DNA from: Phytoseiulus persimilis
Taxonomy: Eukaryota; Arthropoda; Arachnida; Mesostigmata; Phytoseiidae
Assembly: GCA_037576195.1 (NCBI GenBank)
Contig: CM075101.1
Span: 42,284,001-42,348,000, forward strand
Direction of reading: 5' to 3'
DNA: 64,000 nt
Each line of letters begins with the position of its first letter. Position 1 is the first letter of the stretch. The position numbers and the translations under genes were made by a program. This document shows positions 49,168-62,577 of the stretch, piece after piece. The notes under the pieces were generated by a model. It saw nothing but the letters and a program-made list of their open reading frames with translations. It was not told where the DNA came from and did no database searches.

Positions 49168-52100
49168 AATGAATCGGTGAAGGCGTATCGAAGTCTATTT
49201 GATCGGGTACAAGGATGATGAAAGGATCACTGTCGGCTGGTGATATCATGAGAAATTTAGTGACTTTGGGACGGTGGTAGGATGAAAAAAAATTGACTGT
49301 TCAACGCGTACTATCCTGTTAAAGTCACCGGAGGACCGCAGGCGCTGCACGGAATAAGCAAAGGTACTGATAACGTGTAGAAAGGGAAATTAGTCTTCAG
49401 CGGCACACTAGCTAGACGGCGCCGTACACAGACAGTTTCACCTCACGGACACTGATACGGCAGCAATGGGAAGATCGCACGGCGCATAGATGAACGGTAG
49501 TTCATTGTAGTGTGGATGACGATTGTTTGGGATTTGAGTATGAGAATGAGAGTTGTGGGGTTTATTCTCGGTCGTTCGGGTTAAAAGCCAAGGAGTTTGA
49601 CGCGACGTTCACGACAACCGAGATTCTGATGCTTCCAGAACTCGACACAAAACCTTCTCAGTTCGCGGCGTCTTTCTGACGGTCATCGTAATTTCAACAT
49701 GCGCACGCCTTTATCCCTATGAGCTGCTGGTACGGCCTCCATCGATCGTGGACATGTGAGAGCAAGGGAGGACTCTGTCGACGAGCCTGAAGTGGTTTCG
49801 TCGCTGGCCCAGCCTCACAAAACGGCGAACTCAGTCTTGCAATGCTCCTCCATCATACCGGCAACTGCCTTCTCACGGACCCGGGTTGGTGAAATTCTTG
49901 AAATAGGTGAAATAACCACACCGGTACCTCGAATGCCGGACGGGTATTATAAATTCACTCCCACAGGAAGCCGAGTATCAGATGGCAGTGCATTTGAAAT
50001 TTTGGGAGCGGTGCAGTTTTTACTTCAGTGCATACTCAGATCACTTGCGATTCGATTGGATACGTATCTGAATCGTTCACGGGAAATGCTCTGAATAAAT
50101 GCCGAAACCTGGATCGAAATGACGCGCCTGCTCTGAAGCTATGTATATTAAAACACTACTCTTTCTTCGGCCCAGGCTGTTGTTCCTCAAGCAGAATCCC
50201 ACCAAGCCTCACTTGTCCAATCAGAAGCTCCCCACGCCCCACCGCGCCCTCAGTGGCACCGACTAGGACCGAAATGAGATAGGCTTCGACCTCGATTTGT
50301 GAGGAACACAACTTCGTCAGCGAATCGGGGGACTCCGTGCCCCATCGAACCTGGTCTGTGCTCAACCGGTGGGGCACGTGCCTAACGTTGGGAAAGACTG
50401 GCCTAGGAATGGAATATTCACCATGCGACAACCGCAGGGGTAGCATCTGTTTCATGTTGATTACCCACGTAGCACCGTTGAAAAGCTTGACTTCCGAAAT
50501 TTCGAAAAACGCCGCCGAAAAGATTGGATTTCGTTTGGGCGCTCAGCAAAGATCATCGGCATCACTAGCAACACTGTCCCACAAATCGATTTCAATTCCA
50601 AGCTTTTCCCCGGCCCGTTCTTTTTTCGTCTTTATGAACGGAGTTTCCCGTATAGGCGCATACAATCTTTCGCTCCGGAAGAACACCATTCAAGAGAGTT
50701 GCGAGCTCAGGAGTTAGTCTCTGTTGAGAATCAGCATCTGGTTTAAGCATGCTTGGGACACCTCGCGCGGGCGATGCGCAGGCGCGTAGTTTCTCAATGA
50801 AAAGATTCATTCGTTCGATCAACAGTGTCGTTCGCTCGAGATCCACATCACACGCTCTGCGTGTCTACGAAGCTCCAGGGCCCTCGATTCCATAGCTCTC
50901 TTCACTCTTAGTTCTCTAAGTTTCATTGATGGGATTCCATCTGGGCTTATCCACGAATCCTCGATTCAGTCATCGTGGTTGATGTCTATCAGATTGATTC
51001 CAGGTCTGGCCGCGGATATTCCTCCCCAAAAAGTCTCTAACTCGGTGCTCAGAGATTTCGGATTTCTTTCTTTCGGATTTCTTTCGTGCTCAGGAAGAAA
51101 GTGTTGGGGAGACCCACTCTTCAACGATGCTACGCTCCTTTCGCATACCGCTCACTAATCGAGAAAATTCGAAGCGTGATGGGCTCTCCGAAATTTCGAA
51201 GAGCATGGTCTGCTTTTGAAAGCGTCCACGGAACTTGTCGCTCGGAGGGAACGCAGGATATCGTGAACTCTGACGAATACGATTTCCTTCGGGGAGGAGC
51301 AGCCTGTCAATCGCCTCCAATGATCGTGGAGCACATTGTGCTCATGTAATTCTATCCAATCGCGACGATGGAGCTGGATCTTATATCTTCGCGGTAGAAG
51401 TCTGTTCTGCGGGACAATCAGCGATCGTTCATTCTCGACAATTTGGAGAAGTACGCCACTCTGGCAAATCCCTTCGCCTGAACGTCCATTCGAATGAAGT
51501 AAGATAAATCCCATGCATACTTCCGTTCATACCTGATCTCACTCTGCGTGTTTAGTGCAGCCACATTTCGTACGTGTACCGCATAGCCCCCCTGATCATC
51601 AATAATCAACATCTGACGATTCTTCGAGAGCTCTGGATGCGGGAACATATTCTAGGGCTCAATCCACTGGAGACTATGATAAAACTTCTGTTATCAGCTC
51701 TTATTCCAGTTTTAATACAGAGAATCAGATATTTTCATTTTCCAACGACATAGCTAAGGCTTGGGAACGATATTTTGGTCGGGTCAATCCTGGGGAAAAT
51801 GATATCGCCCCCATCCGCAAAGGAGAAAATTGAATCGACGAGATGGCCGAATGTTCGGCGACGTTCTGCGCAGTTTTGCGTTCACGCTACATTGACGTTT
51901 TATCGTGTGCAGAGCGAAGCGTAGGTGACAGTTCTGAACCCCAACGCTGACGCTGCAGCCTTCCGCTTCGAGGATGGTTTCCAAAGATCAGATTCTGCTC
52001 GGGAGAACACTTCCGCGAATTTGTCGTGACCACATGTCGGGGAAAATACCCGCCCCCCGAAGATTCTTCATGTTCGACGGAGCGGTTCCAGATTCAATGA

Positions 52101-53936
52101 CAGAGCTCCCGATCAGACAAAGAGGTCCGATCTGAGGACGTGCTCGCAGAGGCTCCTCAGACTGACACGATCGATGTGTGTTTTGTTGAACAACGAATCT
52201 TTCAGAGGAGAAGTGTCACCGAACGGTGAGGCCAGGAAGGTGACTGATTCTCGACGGAGTGGGTGATTGCTCTTACAGGAGATCAGTGTGGATCAGCTGA
52301 ATCTCGGGAGAAGGTTCGGCGAAGCATACGGCTCCTCGAGGTCGGGCAATCCTAGACTTGATTTATTTCGATGCTGGGGTGCGGCCCCTACACTGGCCGT
52401 TTAGCAGTCCGGTCTAGTCTACATAGAGGGTGAAGCTTGAGGCTATGATTGCAACTCGCTGGGTTCGATGCGGAACAACTCCAATCTTATGAATTTTGTT
52501 CCGGGGTAGACTCCATTGGCAATCGACGCCACTTGAAGTGCGTGTTTATGCGGCGTCGAATTCTGCGCTTTCAGCTCTACGAAATCCCTGCTTAGAGCTT
52601 TCACAGCTAGGAATGTCGGAGACGAACACCGGAATTTTCCTGGATTTCGCTCCGTGAAAGGCTCTCACGCCTCCAACTCGAGACATAAAAACATCAGGTT
52701 GCGATCCATGCTGGAAGATGCAGCGTGCATCCAGGCGGAGCAACTTTAAAGCGATAGTGATCGGTGTGAATCAGCGTTGCAGGGCAGGGTTTCCTTGTAG
52801 TGATCGCGGCTCGCTGCGCAGTTAGCTGAGTCATCGTCAAAGTCGACCTCACCCCCGATTGGCTTCAGCAGCAGCAGCAGCAGCAGCACTAGGCTCCAAC
52901 TCGGATATGGGCTCGACACCACACTTCACTGCACCCCTTGCAAAGCTCGCATTCCGTGGGGCACTCATAAAGCCTCCGCACGCAGAGGTGGATAGAAGCT
53001 CCTCAAAAACCTCGCGCTAGTGAACTACCAAGTCAGTCTTCGACGACTATCTGATCAGGTCAGTGTCTCTTGCTGCTTCCCATCGATTTGCATGATGTGA
53101 ATAACTAGATCTGGCGACGAACAGTTTGAGCGTCACTTGAGCTGCTGTCAGACCAGCTCCGTACTCAATCTCACGCGAGGTCTCAGCTCGGGCTCGATAC
53201 AGTCAGGTTTTGAGGAATTTCTGAAACACGGGGCTTGGTGGCTTGTTGTGATACCCTCGGCGTCCATCAAGTGGGTATCTAGAGGGATGTGGAATCTTCA
53301 GGGAGCTTCTCGAAAGGTCATCTAGAAAGGCTAATTCTTGAACTGAATAAAACAAAGTGCCGACGACTCCAGCCTCATGTCATGTGTCAAGTTTTTCTGA
53401 CCGCTACCATTGGGGAGAGATGCTTGTCGAAAACTCTGAGGAAAAAAGGAGAAACCGATTCATACTCCATCGAGTCTCTCGGTCCGGCACTTGGTGCGCG
53501 CGCCCTTACGAAACAGTCAACTGCTGAGTCAAAGCTCTCGCCTGGCTTGGATCCTCGGTTTCGAAACTTTCCGTCTGTCTATTGAAGTCCTCTAAATCTG
53601 ACTCATGAAGAAAATGAGCACGGGAAAGCTTGACCGATACGTTGGAGAATTTTCCGGTTCCATTATGTATCGACAGCTATTCTCTCAATGAACCTCTTAA
53701 ATATCTTTCCTTTCCTAGAGAAGTTCTGCTCATCCATATGATATTCAGTTTCGACGACTCAAGATGTCGCTTTCGGTGCGGCAGCTCGCTTTGCCGCCCC
53801 GCCCTCTTCCCGACGCATCGAGTCCCTTAGGGGTGGCGCCTGGCGTGGCGCTCATCCCAGTCTGATACGCTAACTTAAAGCTCAGACATCGAGTCTAAAA
53901 CTGTCATTCGTATTAGTTTCAGAGAAAGTCGTGACG
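49168..53936. other. Region without a recognised gene, possibly retroelement remnants
   Basis: Minus-strand open stretches at 50455-50156, 50846-50592, 51514-51155 and 51648-51418 have protein-like composition but belong to no family I can name. The position next to gag and LINE fragments makes degraded mobile elements likely. The only clear structure is the CAG run near 52.87 kb. Confidence 0.4.
52866..52886 (+). repeat. (CAG)7 microsatellite
   Basis: Seven perfect CAG units followed by CAC. No open frame of note contains it. Confidence 0.95.
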
Positions 53937-56716
53937 ATGAAGACCATTTGGGCTGTCGCCGGTGCGCTTTGTCTGGCTGCTCGGTTCGCGCAAGCGGCCC
54001 CCTCAGTCGACGTGTTTCAAGACGTCGGGAATGGCGTCAATCAGATCTCTGAGAAATCAGGTGAGTTCTCCGCATGTCCTGTGATCTAGTCGAGAATCCG
54101 TCCTGCTCGTCCTGCCGAGGTCGGGGTCAGCCGATCTGAAATTCAAGTCTATTTCAGCTGAAGCGCCGATCCTGTCGTCCGAGGTCGAGGTAGAAGTCGC
54201 CACACCGATTCTTGTGTCCCGAGTGTCCACCATCCTCACCGCAGCAACCCCTGCAATATACCAGGACGCCGCTAAGAATCCGAGTAAGATTCCCGCCGAA
54301 TGTGGGCCAGAACGCTGCGGGAAAGCCCTCCACGCGAAGCATGAGCCCCTTTCTTCCACCGTTGAAGGAACCCCCCGCCTCCTCTATCTTGCAGATGAGC
54401 TCTCGGAGAAAATCGTGAAGCCGATCACTCTACTCCTGAACAGCGTCAGCGGAGGGGTGACCACACTGGCCAAAGACAATTCTCGGCGGTTTTTCGTGCC
54501 CTCGTTCGTGAGGTTCAATTTCCGTCAGGACGCCCTCCTCGAATTGGATCGAATTCGTCGCACCGAGCGATTCTGGAATGAAACCGAACAATACGTCGAT
54601 TCCGTCTGCGCAAGATTGAAGGTAAGGAAGGATCCCGAAATCTGGATGGTCGCTCGGTCATCAGGAACGTGGTTGCATGGCCAACCAAGTTCGTGAGCCC
54701 CGGTGTTTTCTTTGATGGACAGCAAAGCGACTTTTATAGAACCCCTCTTCGAATTCTCGCTTGCAGAAATACATCGAGGTCCAACGCCGCAGGGGATTCC
54801 ACGGAGTGCCGGCTCCGACCACAAGTTCAGCGACCGCAGCTCCTCCATCAGCATTTAGCTCCACGACAACAGAAGTCTCCGCGAAACCTTCCTCAGCCTT
54901 CGTTCATGTGGCTGTGAAAGCTGAACGACCTGTGGCACTCGTGCGTGGCGACCAGAAACTCTCGGTTCACGAGACTGCAGAACCGATCAAGATTCCTATC
55001 GGCGAGCTCCCCGCCAAGAGAAACCCGGTGAGGCCTTTGCACCATGTCCACAGACCTAAACCGAGCTCCGAGCCTCACGCCACCGTTCAGGTCGCTCCCT
55101 TGAAACAACAGGCTGCAGAGGCGCCCGCTCCGAAGCCAATCAACGCTGTGGAGTCATTTGAGGGCAGCTCGGCGGCTCCTTCAGAAGTGCCCGTCGAAAC
55201 AACTTCGGTTCCGAGTAAACTCCAACCCAGCCCCACTTCAACCGAGAAGATCCCCGAGACCACCGCCGCGAGCGACAGTGCTGCTGAAGTAGTGAACGAG
55301 GACAGCGTTGTCATCGCAAAACAATCTGCGCCGCTCCCTGAGGTTCCCACCCATGCCGACGTCAAAGTCGCCGAGGCGGCGTCGTCAACTGTTGTGGCCG
55401 CGGGAAAGGTTCCCGTTGAGCGAATCACGAAACCAACGCCCGTCGTGGAACCAGTGGTCGAATCGTCAACTGCCGGGGCTCCTCAACCCGACTCCGTGCC
55501 CATCGCCGCTTCGCGGACAGAGTCGTCGCCTGAACCAGTTCCTGTCGAGGCGGAAACCCCCGAAGTTGCGAAAGCAGAGCCCGGAGTCGTTGCAGCCGAA
55601 ACTCGAACCGAAACCTCCCCAAACGCGGTCCCCGATGAGACAGCCCCACCTGTAGCTACCGTTCGATCAGAGCCGTCGCACGTCGTGGCTGCCCTCACTG
55701 ATTCCACCACTGCCGCCGTTCCCGCAGTCGACGTCACAACCTCAGAGGTTCCCCAAACCGGGTCCGCCTCCGCCGTAGGTCCTTCGAGTTCCGCTGTGCC
55801 TGAAGTCGATGCTGCGACCGACGTGAAGCAAGCCGACACGGGTCGAGATCAGCTATCTGTCCCCACTGTCCCCGGACTCCCAATTGTGGCGGCCTCCGAC
55901 TCTGCGGCTGTTGTCGTCCCCAAAGTCGAAACCGTGACTCACTCTGCTCCTGAAGCTGGCAGTCCTACTTCGGCCTTGCCCGAACTTGTCGAATCGTTGT
56001 CATCTGCTGCAGCCGCTGCCCCGCATGTTCAGAGCTCTGCTCCTGAAGTGCCGTCGGTCGTGTCGCCTTCAGTCAAGGCCCAAGCTCCGGAGCCCGTCCC
56101 CTCATCGGCCGTGCCCGAGCCGGCCTCTGTGGCCGATCATCCTCAGGCCCCGGTTGTCGTTCAGACGCCCGTTCCCGAGGTCGACACCTCGACCAAAACA
56201 ACACTCAGCACCGAATCGGTTTTCATTCCGTCCACTGGAAGCGAAGTTAGCGCGGATCCGGCAGTGGAGACGGAGAAACCGGTGGAAGAATCGACCGCCA
56301 CAACATCGCAGACGGCCGTGCAGCACAGCGTGGTTTCGACCGAGAAGCCCCCGACCGGAGAAGTCCACCGATTGCACCCAGTCGCCCCTTCGATCGTTTT
56401 CCCTTCGAAAGCGCCCACCAAAATCTCCCAGAGCGTGAGCGTCGCTCAGTTCGCGAGCTCCTCCAGCTCGTCTGAAACTCCCGTGAGTTTCGTGAGCTCC
56501 ACAACGCTCACGACGTCCACGACGAAATCATTAACCGAAGCTCTCCGATTCGAGCAAGTCGCTCTGTCGCACCCCATCGTGATTCGTCCCGTGAAGTCAC
56601 CCCTGCCGATCGCCATACCTCACCGAGTGATCAAGCACAGCGCCGACGGGGTCTCGGTCGTCAGAACCCAGAGTTCGGGTCCCATCGGTGTCCGGGTCGA
56701 GAAAACTCCGCTGTGA
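53937..56716 (+). CDS. Secreted protein with long Ala/Val/Pro/Ser/Thr/Glu-rich tail
   Basis: Family not recognised. Three exons, 53937-54060, 54158-54621 and 54767-56716, are GT-AG with closing phases and give 845 residues. The start at 53937 opens a clear signal peptide (MKTIWAVAGALCLAARFAQA). An N-terminal part of about 200 residues has ordinary composition with few cysteines (one pair in ECGPERCG) and a helical region (ALLELDRIRRTERFWNE). From about residue 210 to 750 the protein is low complexity, built from loosely repeated segments with VPEV, SSAVPE, ETS and EPVP. The last 100 residues are Ser/Thr-rich then basic, ending in VRVEKTPL. Such a chain is probably extended and may be O-glycosylated, as in mucin-like or cuticular proteins, but that is inference. 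A single AATAAA follows at 56845. Confidence 0.88.
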
Positions 56717-56844
56717 GCCACCTGCAAGCCAAAACTTGTCGAATCACTGCACTTCCGCTCAGCCCGCATTGGCTGAACGCGGTTTGGGGCCGAAGTGATG
56801 CAATGTATTCTGTGCGCGAACGAAAAGCGAGAAATATACAAGAC

Positions 56845-56850
56845 AATAAA
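56845..56850 (+). terminator. Polyadenylation signal of the 54-kb secreted protein gene
   Basis: AATAAA 128 bases after the stop codon. Confidence 0.65.
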
Positions 56851-58587
56851 TTCATTTCGAGAACCAGCTCGAGCCTTCAATTCGTTCGAGACATCGTCCG
56901 AGATGTGCCCACGGTTTCCTCCGTTTCGCCGGACGACGGTTCGCCGTTTGGCAACGGATAGTGTTCCGGTTGTGCGCGTTGAGCGGTGGGATAAAGCTCA
57001 TCGGGGTGTCACCGAGTGAGCTCGGAGGAGGGCTAATCCGTTTATAGAGACACGAAGGAGGCGACGTTACGTGATGCTGCTCTATCCGTTTAGTCGTTTC
57101 CTCACGGAGCGAAGCGAGAACGAACGACGATCAGCCCTGCTGGAAGAGATTAGTGCGCCGGCAATACCCCGGGCACCGAGTCGTCGCTCAACGGCAGAAT
57201 AAATTGTCTTCGGGACACGACTAATCACAGTCTCCGTTGCGCAACATATTGATTCTCCGACCCGTTCTGCCTCGAAAGTCTGACGGCACAACACTGACTG
57301 CCTTTTTATGTCATCCGTGGCGTGTCGCTCTGGCGGATTCAGTAGAGCTTCCGGAAATACACGTGGTGTGCTCAACTCGTCAACCCCGACGAGTCATGGT
57401 TTCTGAGCCGGGGAAAAACTGTTCCCACTTCCGGAGTCAAGGGGAAGTGCAAGAACTTGAGGAATTTATTTTGCCTCTTTGGCTCACTCCCAGGCTCGAA
57501 CAAAGTCATCGATGCACCGGTTGGATTTTTCAAAAACTATGATTCACGATGAGGAATCTGGCGAATCGAGTGTTGGCGCCACTTGTAAACTTTGGAACTG
57601 CCCGAGCTACCTCGACATTCCAAGAAAAGTGCGGCCATCCGCAGCGAAATTTCCAAAGGATTCAGGTCGTTGCCGGGAAATCTAACCGGAGACAGATACC
57701 GAGTCACTGCACAAGTCTCTTCGGAGAAGTTCAGGTACTGCCTCATTGGGTAAATCCTGTAGCGTCGTGTGCAAATAATGAGGTGGCGAGCCGTATCTCC
57801 TTTGATCATTCTCTGGCGAAGATCTCCTCTCAGCTGGCCTTGGACGGTTGATCAATTATTGAAGTTCCCGTCTTTCGGCGGCGACCTTCCCGTAATCGAA
57901 TGAAACCCGATCCCGTCCGATTAAAGGGAGAGCCTCGACAATGCCGGCGACGACGGAGAAAGGTATTGGGGTTCGAACTGAAGGCGAGACGCTATCGATG
58001 TCTCGAAAGTCTCAATGGAAACAGAAAGAATGAATGGGGTCTCCCTTGATTTCTCTCCATACTCCTCAATCCGTCAAGAGCTTTCCTCCAATTACAGGCG
58101 CTGATTTTTCTTTCAATCCCACCAACTTCGCGTATCCTGTTCGATAAGATCACAAGGTTCTCAAACTCCACTGACCCACCGACCCACTAGGCGACTTCGT
58201 CGAAGTTTATGGACTGCCGTCCCCCAAGGGGTCGACCGTCGAGCCTTGATGCAGCTACGTGGACGCCAAGAAGTATGGTAAAATCCACCCCGGCATCACC
58301 TCTGTAAATCGGCGATCGGCCATCGATGCCCAGGGGTCGATATCGACCACTTTGAGAACCACTCGATTAGATGAACGTCCCGAGATCGTAAGCGAGGTCG
58401 TGTTCCAGAGTTATCTGTGTCGTCAAGTTTTCAAGTCAAGCTTTTTCAAGACGCCTAGCATGCCGAGAATATCGAAGTGACTTTTTCCCTAGGAGGCACA
58501 TCCTATGTTCGATTCCAACTCCTCAAACGAGTCAATAACAAGGGAAAACTACGTTTGAATGCAGCATTGTGACATATTTGCTCTTCC
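56851..58587. other. Intergenic region
   Basis: No gene or repeat array recognised. Confidence 0.5.
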
Positions 58588-58593
58588 TTTATT
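58588..58593 (-). terminator. Polyadenylation signal of the homeodomain gene
   Basis: AATAAA on the minus strand, about 52 bases beyond the stop codon at 58646-58648. Confidence 0.6.
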
Positions 58594-58645
58594 CCGCAAG
58601 TCGGTTTTTCGCCCTCCGGTTTCCCCTGCGGACCCCTAAGGTGAA

Positions 58646-59602
58646 TTATGCATGGTTCAGGAGCTTCCAGTTAGGGGAGAGTCCTTGCGACTGTCGCCAC
58701 TGCGAGAGACGGTTGTCGAACCAGATCTGGAATTGTGAAACAGGATTCCTGTGAGACCGTGATCAGTATCGTTCGTTCGTTCGTTCTCTCCTCTGAGCCG
58801 CGTCGAGTCAAAACCATCATTTGGAGTTTGTCGCGTGCGCGGTTTCCCGTCGCGACATCAGAGTGGATTTCCACGGCGCTTGATTTAGTTTTGTTTTTTG
58901 TAAGCTTGCCGTGCACTTCATTTATAAATATTCCGTCTGGGAGCTCGATTCGTGGCGCCAGGCTGGTCACTGATCAGGCTCCGTGATATCTGTGACTCAC
59001 TGATAGCTCCTCGTTGTGCGTCTTCGATCTCAAACTACATTTTTCAAAAAACAAGATGGGGTGGAGACAACTTCTCCACTGTCGAATCTGGATGCTCGAC
59101 GCTCGTGAGCTTGTCCCAAGTCATTGGAGCGGCACTTGCAGTTCTCATGCAGGTTTTGCGCCATCACAGGCATTGAATTTCAGACGGACGATTAGACCTG
59201 GAGCACTGTTGGGTGCTCGACTGCGGTGGCGAAACAGTCCTCTAGCGTCGGGGAAAGTCATTAGCCAGGGGCCGAACCGAATGCTTCCTCGCATTCGCGG
59301 CTTATGCGTTTCGACGGTTTTCAGGTCTGCCGAAGTTCTTGGCTACTCAGACACAAATAATTCCCCACTAATGGTATGTGCACCCGGAACGTTCATAAAA
59401 GCGACATACCCGAACCGCTTGCACGGGGAGACCGAGTTCGGCGGCCATTATTACAACATCGGCTATTTGAGGATTCCTGTCTTGCTGGAAATGGCTCTCC
59501 AGTCTCTCAACTTGGGTCGCGTTTATGAAAGGAAGCTTTGCTCTCAGATTCGGGCACTGATGAGCGTAAATCGCTGTTGTCTCCGACGTGAGCGAAGTCA
59601 TT
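58646..59602 (-). CDS. Divergent short homeodomain protein
   Basis: Two exons on the minus strand, 59602-59410 and 58726-58646, join in phase 0. With the ATG at 59601 they encode 90 residues. Residues from about 19 to 78 align to a homeodomain without gaps: Q12, L16 and F20 (TQVERLESHF), helix 2 to 3 (AAELGLPVQAVR), then IWFDNRLSQWRQ with W48, F49 and N51. Position 5 is Leu instead of Arg, 50 is Asp, and 53 is Leu instead of Arg. The intron falls between homeodomain positions 46 and 47, a site shared by many paired-class genes. After the homeodomain only 12 residues remain (ending NWKLLNHA). The exon begins one base before the ATG, after TTTTCCTTCCAG, so a non-coding or additional 5' exon must exist upstream. 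I cannot assign an orthologue. Confidence 0.75.
58770..58786 (+). repeat. (CGTT)4 microsatellite in homeodomain gene intron
   Basis: Four tandem CGTT units. Confidence 0.9.
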
Positions 59603-62423
59603 CTGGAAGGAAAAGACACATCTTCGAGTCAAAAAGTCCCTTGTCATATTCGACAGCGGCTTGGAATCAATCTCTTCTGGCGGCAGCGTTTTCAGATTGA
59701 TGAGAAAAGTGCCTCGAGACTCCCAGAAACTCGGTCTTTTGTATCGGATCTGCAGATTACGCAATAGTCATCAGGCCAGAATCGTCGTCCCACGCGATTT
59801 TGTTGTCAGGATCAATGGCTCCGCAACGGTGGGCGTCAGTTGTCTCGAGATTCTGACAAATAGAATACATGCACGCGCGTTCTCCCGCTGGATAGGAACT
59901 GCACGACGTATCCAGTGTTTACGAGCGATTTCGAAAGCCCAGGATGGACAGAATTGGCAGATTCAGCCGGTCCTCGAAATTCCAAATGCTGGAAGGATGC
60001 GCCGGAAAATTCCACTTCATTCCGGCGGCGATGCATCAGCGCTTCTGCGCTGGACGAGGGGATCCCGAACAGATTTAGCATCCGTTCTGGCGGAAGAATG
60101 CATTAGAACTTGGACCCTGGACCGGGAACCTCGATGAGAGCGGCTGCGAGCCGATGTTCGGGAGCGCGCAGATCGAAGCTCTTGATTGGGTCTGATCCCA
60201 AGCTGAGAATGGATGCGGCATAGCTCGTGCATCTCTCCACATCTCTGTGTTCTGAAGTCGATCGGAGTCTTTTCCGAGGGACAGTGAATCTCAACTGATC
60301 CCAATCCGCGCTCCTAGTTCCACAGGATGAGCTATTCACTTGACCGCGGATGTTCGATCGCCGAAATTCGTCCGAACTTACCTTTGGACTGGCGTCAGAC
60401 CCCAGGAAGAAAAGCACGGAAATTTTCACTCACCTTCCGTGAAACGGAACCGAAAATCCGACGCGTTGTAATGTACGGCAACATTTGCGTACACACTTTA
60501 TACATAACGTGGGCGACGTGAGAGAGGAAATGGACGAAGGCGAGAGACCAATTGCTCCAGTGTTATTCAGACTACGACACGAAAGTCCGCGTTTATTGCG
60601 TATGCAGCGCTCAGCTATTCATGGGTGGATTTCGTTGATGGCTTCGGCTCCCGACAGTCAATTATCCCTTGATCCGATCTGTGAAACTCTCGTGGGAGAT
60701 CTGTTGACTTTTGGCGCCTGAACGCCGCGGTTCCCATCGGTGATTTTCGGCAAGTTTTTCCGAATGTTCAGATTCGAAGAACGCGTGTTTGAGTTCGTGT
60801 TCTGTATGCTCTGAAGCGAGTGATTTGGAGATCGCACTCCGAGCGTTGCGCAGGCTTGCGCAACGTTCCCCTTACGAAATGCTTCTGAGTGCTCTTGACG
60901 ATCACACGGGACATCTGAATTGCGCGGAGCTCCTCCCGACTCAAGTTCGGGGGCTCCTGCGGAATCAGATCTTCCCGCTCCGATCTCGTTTTCCTGAATT
61001 CTTCTCGGAGAGATTCGATCTTTCGTAGTTTCAGATTATTCCGGTGCACGGCCAGATTTCTGTCGATCGTTAAGATATTGATCCAGCATCGAGTGAGTGC
61101 TGCGCCAGCCCACGCCCGTAGATGCTCTCGATAAAGATGCGCAAATCTTCAGAAGACGAGAATGCTCGCAAGCGTTCGTCCCTCAACAGTCCTTCCTCCT
61201 CTATAGCCACGTCACCGCAACCCTGAGCGAGGAGTCAGAGCGTACGCTGGGGTATCGATAAAAAAAAAGAGCTACGGGCGAGCTTATTCGGGCAATGCTC
61301 CCGGAACGCTCGTGTCCCCCACCGGAAGAACAGCTGCATGCAAATAAGGATTCAACTTTCATCACGCTGGAAGTTCTCTAATGGTTTCTCTCGGCGGTAA
61401 CCCGATTGATGATTGGTCAACTTGTGGTGAACTCAGGATGCTTTCATCGACCTTGCTATCACTGCGCGCGGTCGCTGCTCAAAGGCCGGAGCACGAATGC
61501 TTGGGAATGATAGAATCAGTCATGGGGAGCTACGATCACTTCTGATATCATGCAGATCAAAGGGATCTTCGCCTCGAGAACTCCGGTGCTCCAGAACCTC
61601 AAAGGAGCTGTTGCCATGCAGTGCCTCACTTATGCTATGTCTCTTCGTGCTCTATGTTCTCGCTGGAGAGAACAAAGAGACGGGAAACTTGTAGCAAGCC
61701 GTGCGTCTCGGCGCACGATGAGCGTTAGTCTGGCGACGAAAATAGCGTCTTCGAGAACGTAATGGAGAGTGAATCCGGAAAAGCAGTTGTGTAGCGACGC
61801 GACTTGGGGCGGCGAAACGATGATAAGCAGGTCCTTTGCCACGGTGAAACCGACCGCGTATAGCGAAAACAAACGTCAGCATTCATCTACGTGCCTTCGC
61901 GTCCGTTCTCTTTCACCAAAAACTCCCTCTCTCAAAGAGAGCAGTTTGTTGCATTCAACGAACAATGCCTCTCCTAGATTCCGCCCATGAGAGCCAGAAA
62001 CTATTTGGATCCGAACAATGCCTTGCGGAATCCAGATGACTTTGTTTCCAGACCGTGGCGCCGTCGGATGCGGACTCCTCTTTATGGTGTTTTCCGCTCG
62101 CAGATCTGGTTCGCGCGGAAAATGTCCAACACACCCTCGCGAGACCGCCGCTAAGCCGTTCCCTGACACACAAACGGCTGAGTATAGTGGGATTATGTGG
62201 AGCTGAATAAAAGTGAATGCGAGCTTTTAGGCACAACTTCGTGGAGCTCCCTCGAAACAAGCTCGATACCGTCCCACTTCTTGGACACAAATCCCCCCCC
62301 CCCCCCCCCCCCCGAAGATGGGGGAGCTGTGTCCAGAAATTGCGTCAACTCTCGAGGTCGACACACTTCGAAACAACAAAGAAGAAACCGTTGAAGATAC
62401 TGACAGGCCGGGACAGATGATAA
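59603..62423. other. Upstream of the homeodomain gene and intergenic
   Basis: The 5' exon of the homeodomain gene should lie here. Minus-strand stretches at 60081-59836 and 61049-60768 (a charged run around KLRKIESLREEFRKTRSERE) look protein-like. The plus strand is open over part of the same bases (60789-61028). None is called. No further homeodomain helix-3 motif was found in the window. Confidence 0.4.
62293..62313 (+). repeat. Uninterrupted run of 21 C
   Basis: A perfect poly-C tract, followed by GAAGATGGGGGAG. It lies beyond the 3' end of the secreted protein gene at 62.6 kb. Its true length may be uncertain for sequencing reasons. Confidence 0.9.
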
Positions 62424-62429
62424 TTTATT
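62424..62429 (-). terminator. Polyadenylation signal of the 230-residue secreted protein gene
   Basis: AATAAA on the minus strand about 150 bases beyond the stop codon. Confidence 0.6.
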
Positions 62430-62577
62430 TACAAACATTTGTCCACTTTCCGCGCAAATCACCAATCTTTCTGTTGGTGAGCTTCCCAAGTAAGAAAAAA
62501 ACAATATGTCGTCGTGAAAGCGTCAAAGTCCTGATTGAACGTCAGCCACCAATGGTTGATGCTTGCTTTGCATCAAT

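Noticed and set aside
59014..59700. 228-codon plus-strand frame
   Set aside because: It is antisense to the homeodomain exon at 59410-59602, which has a recognisable domain, and it has no family resemblance itself.
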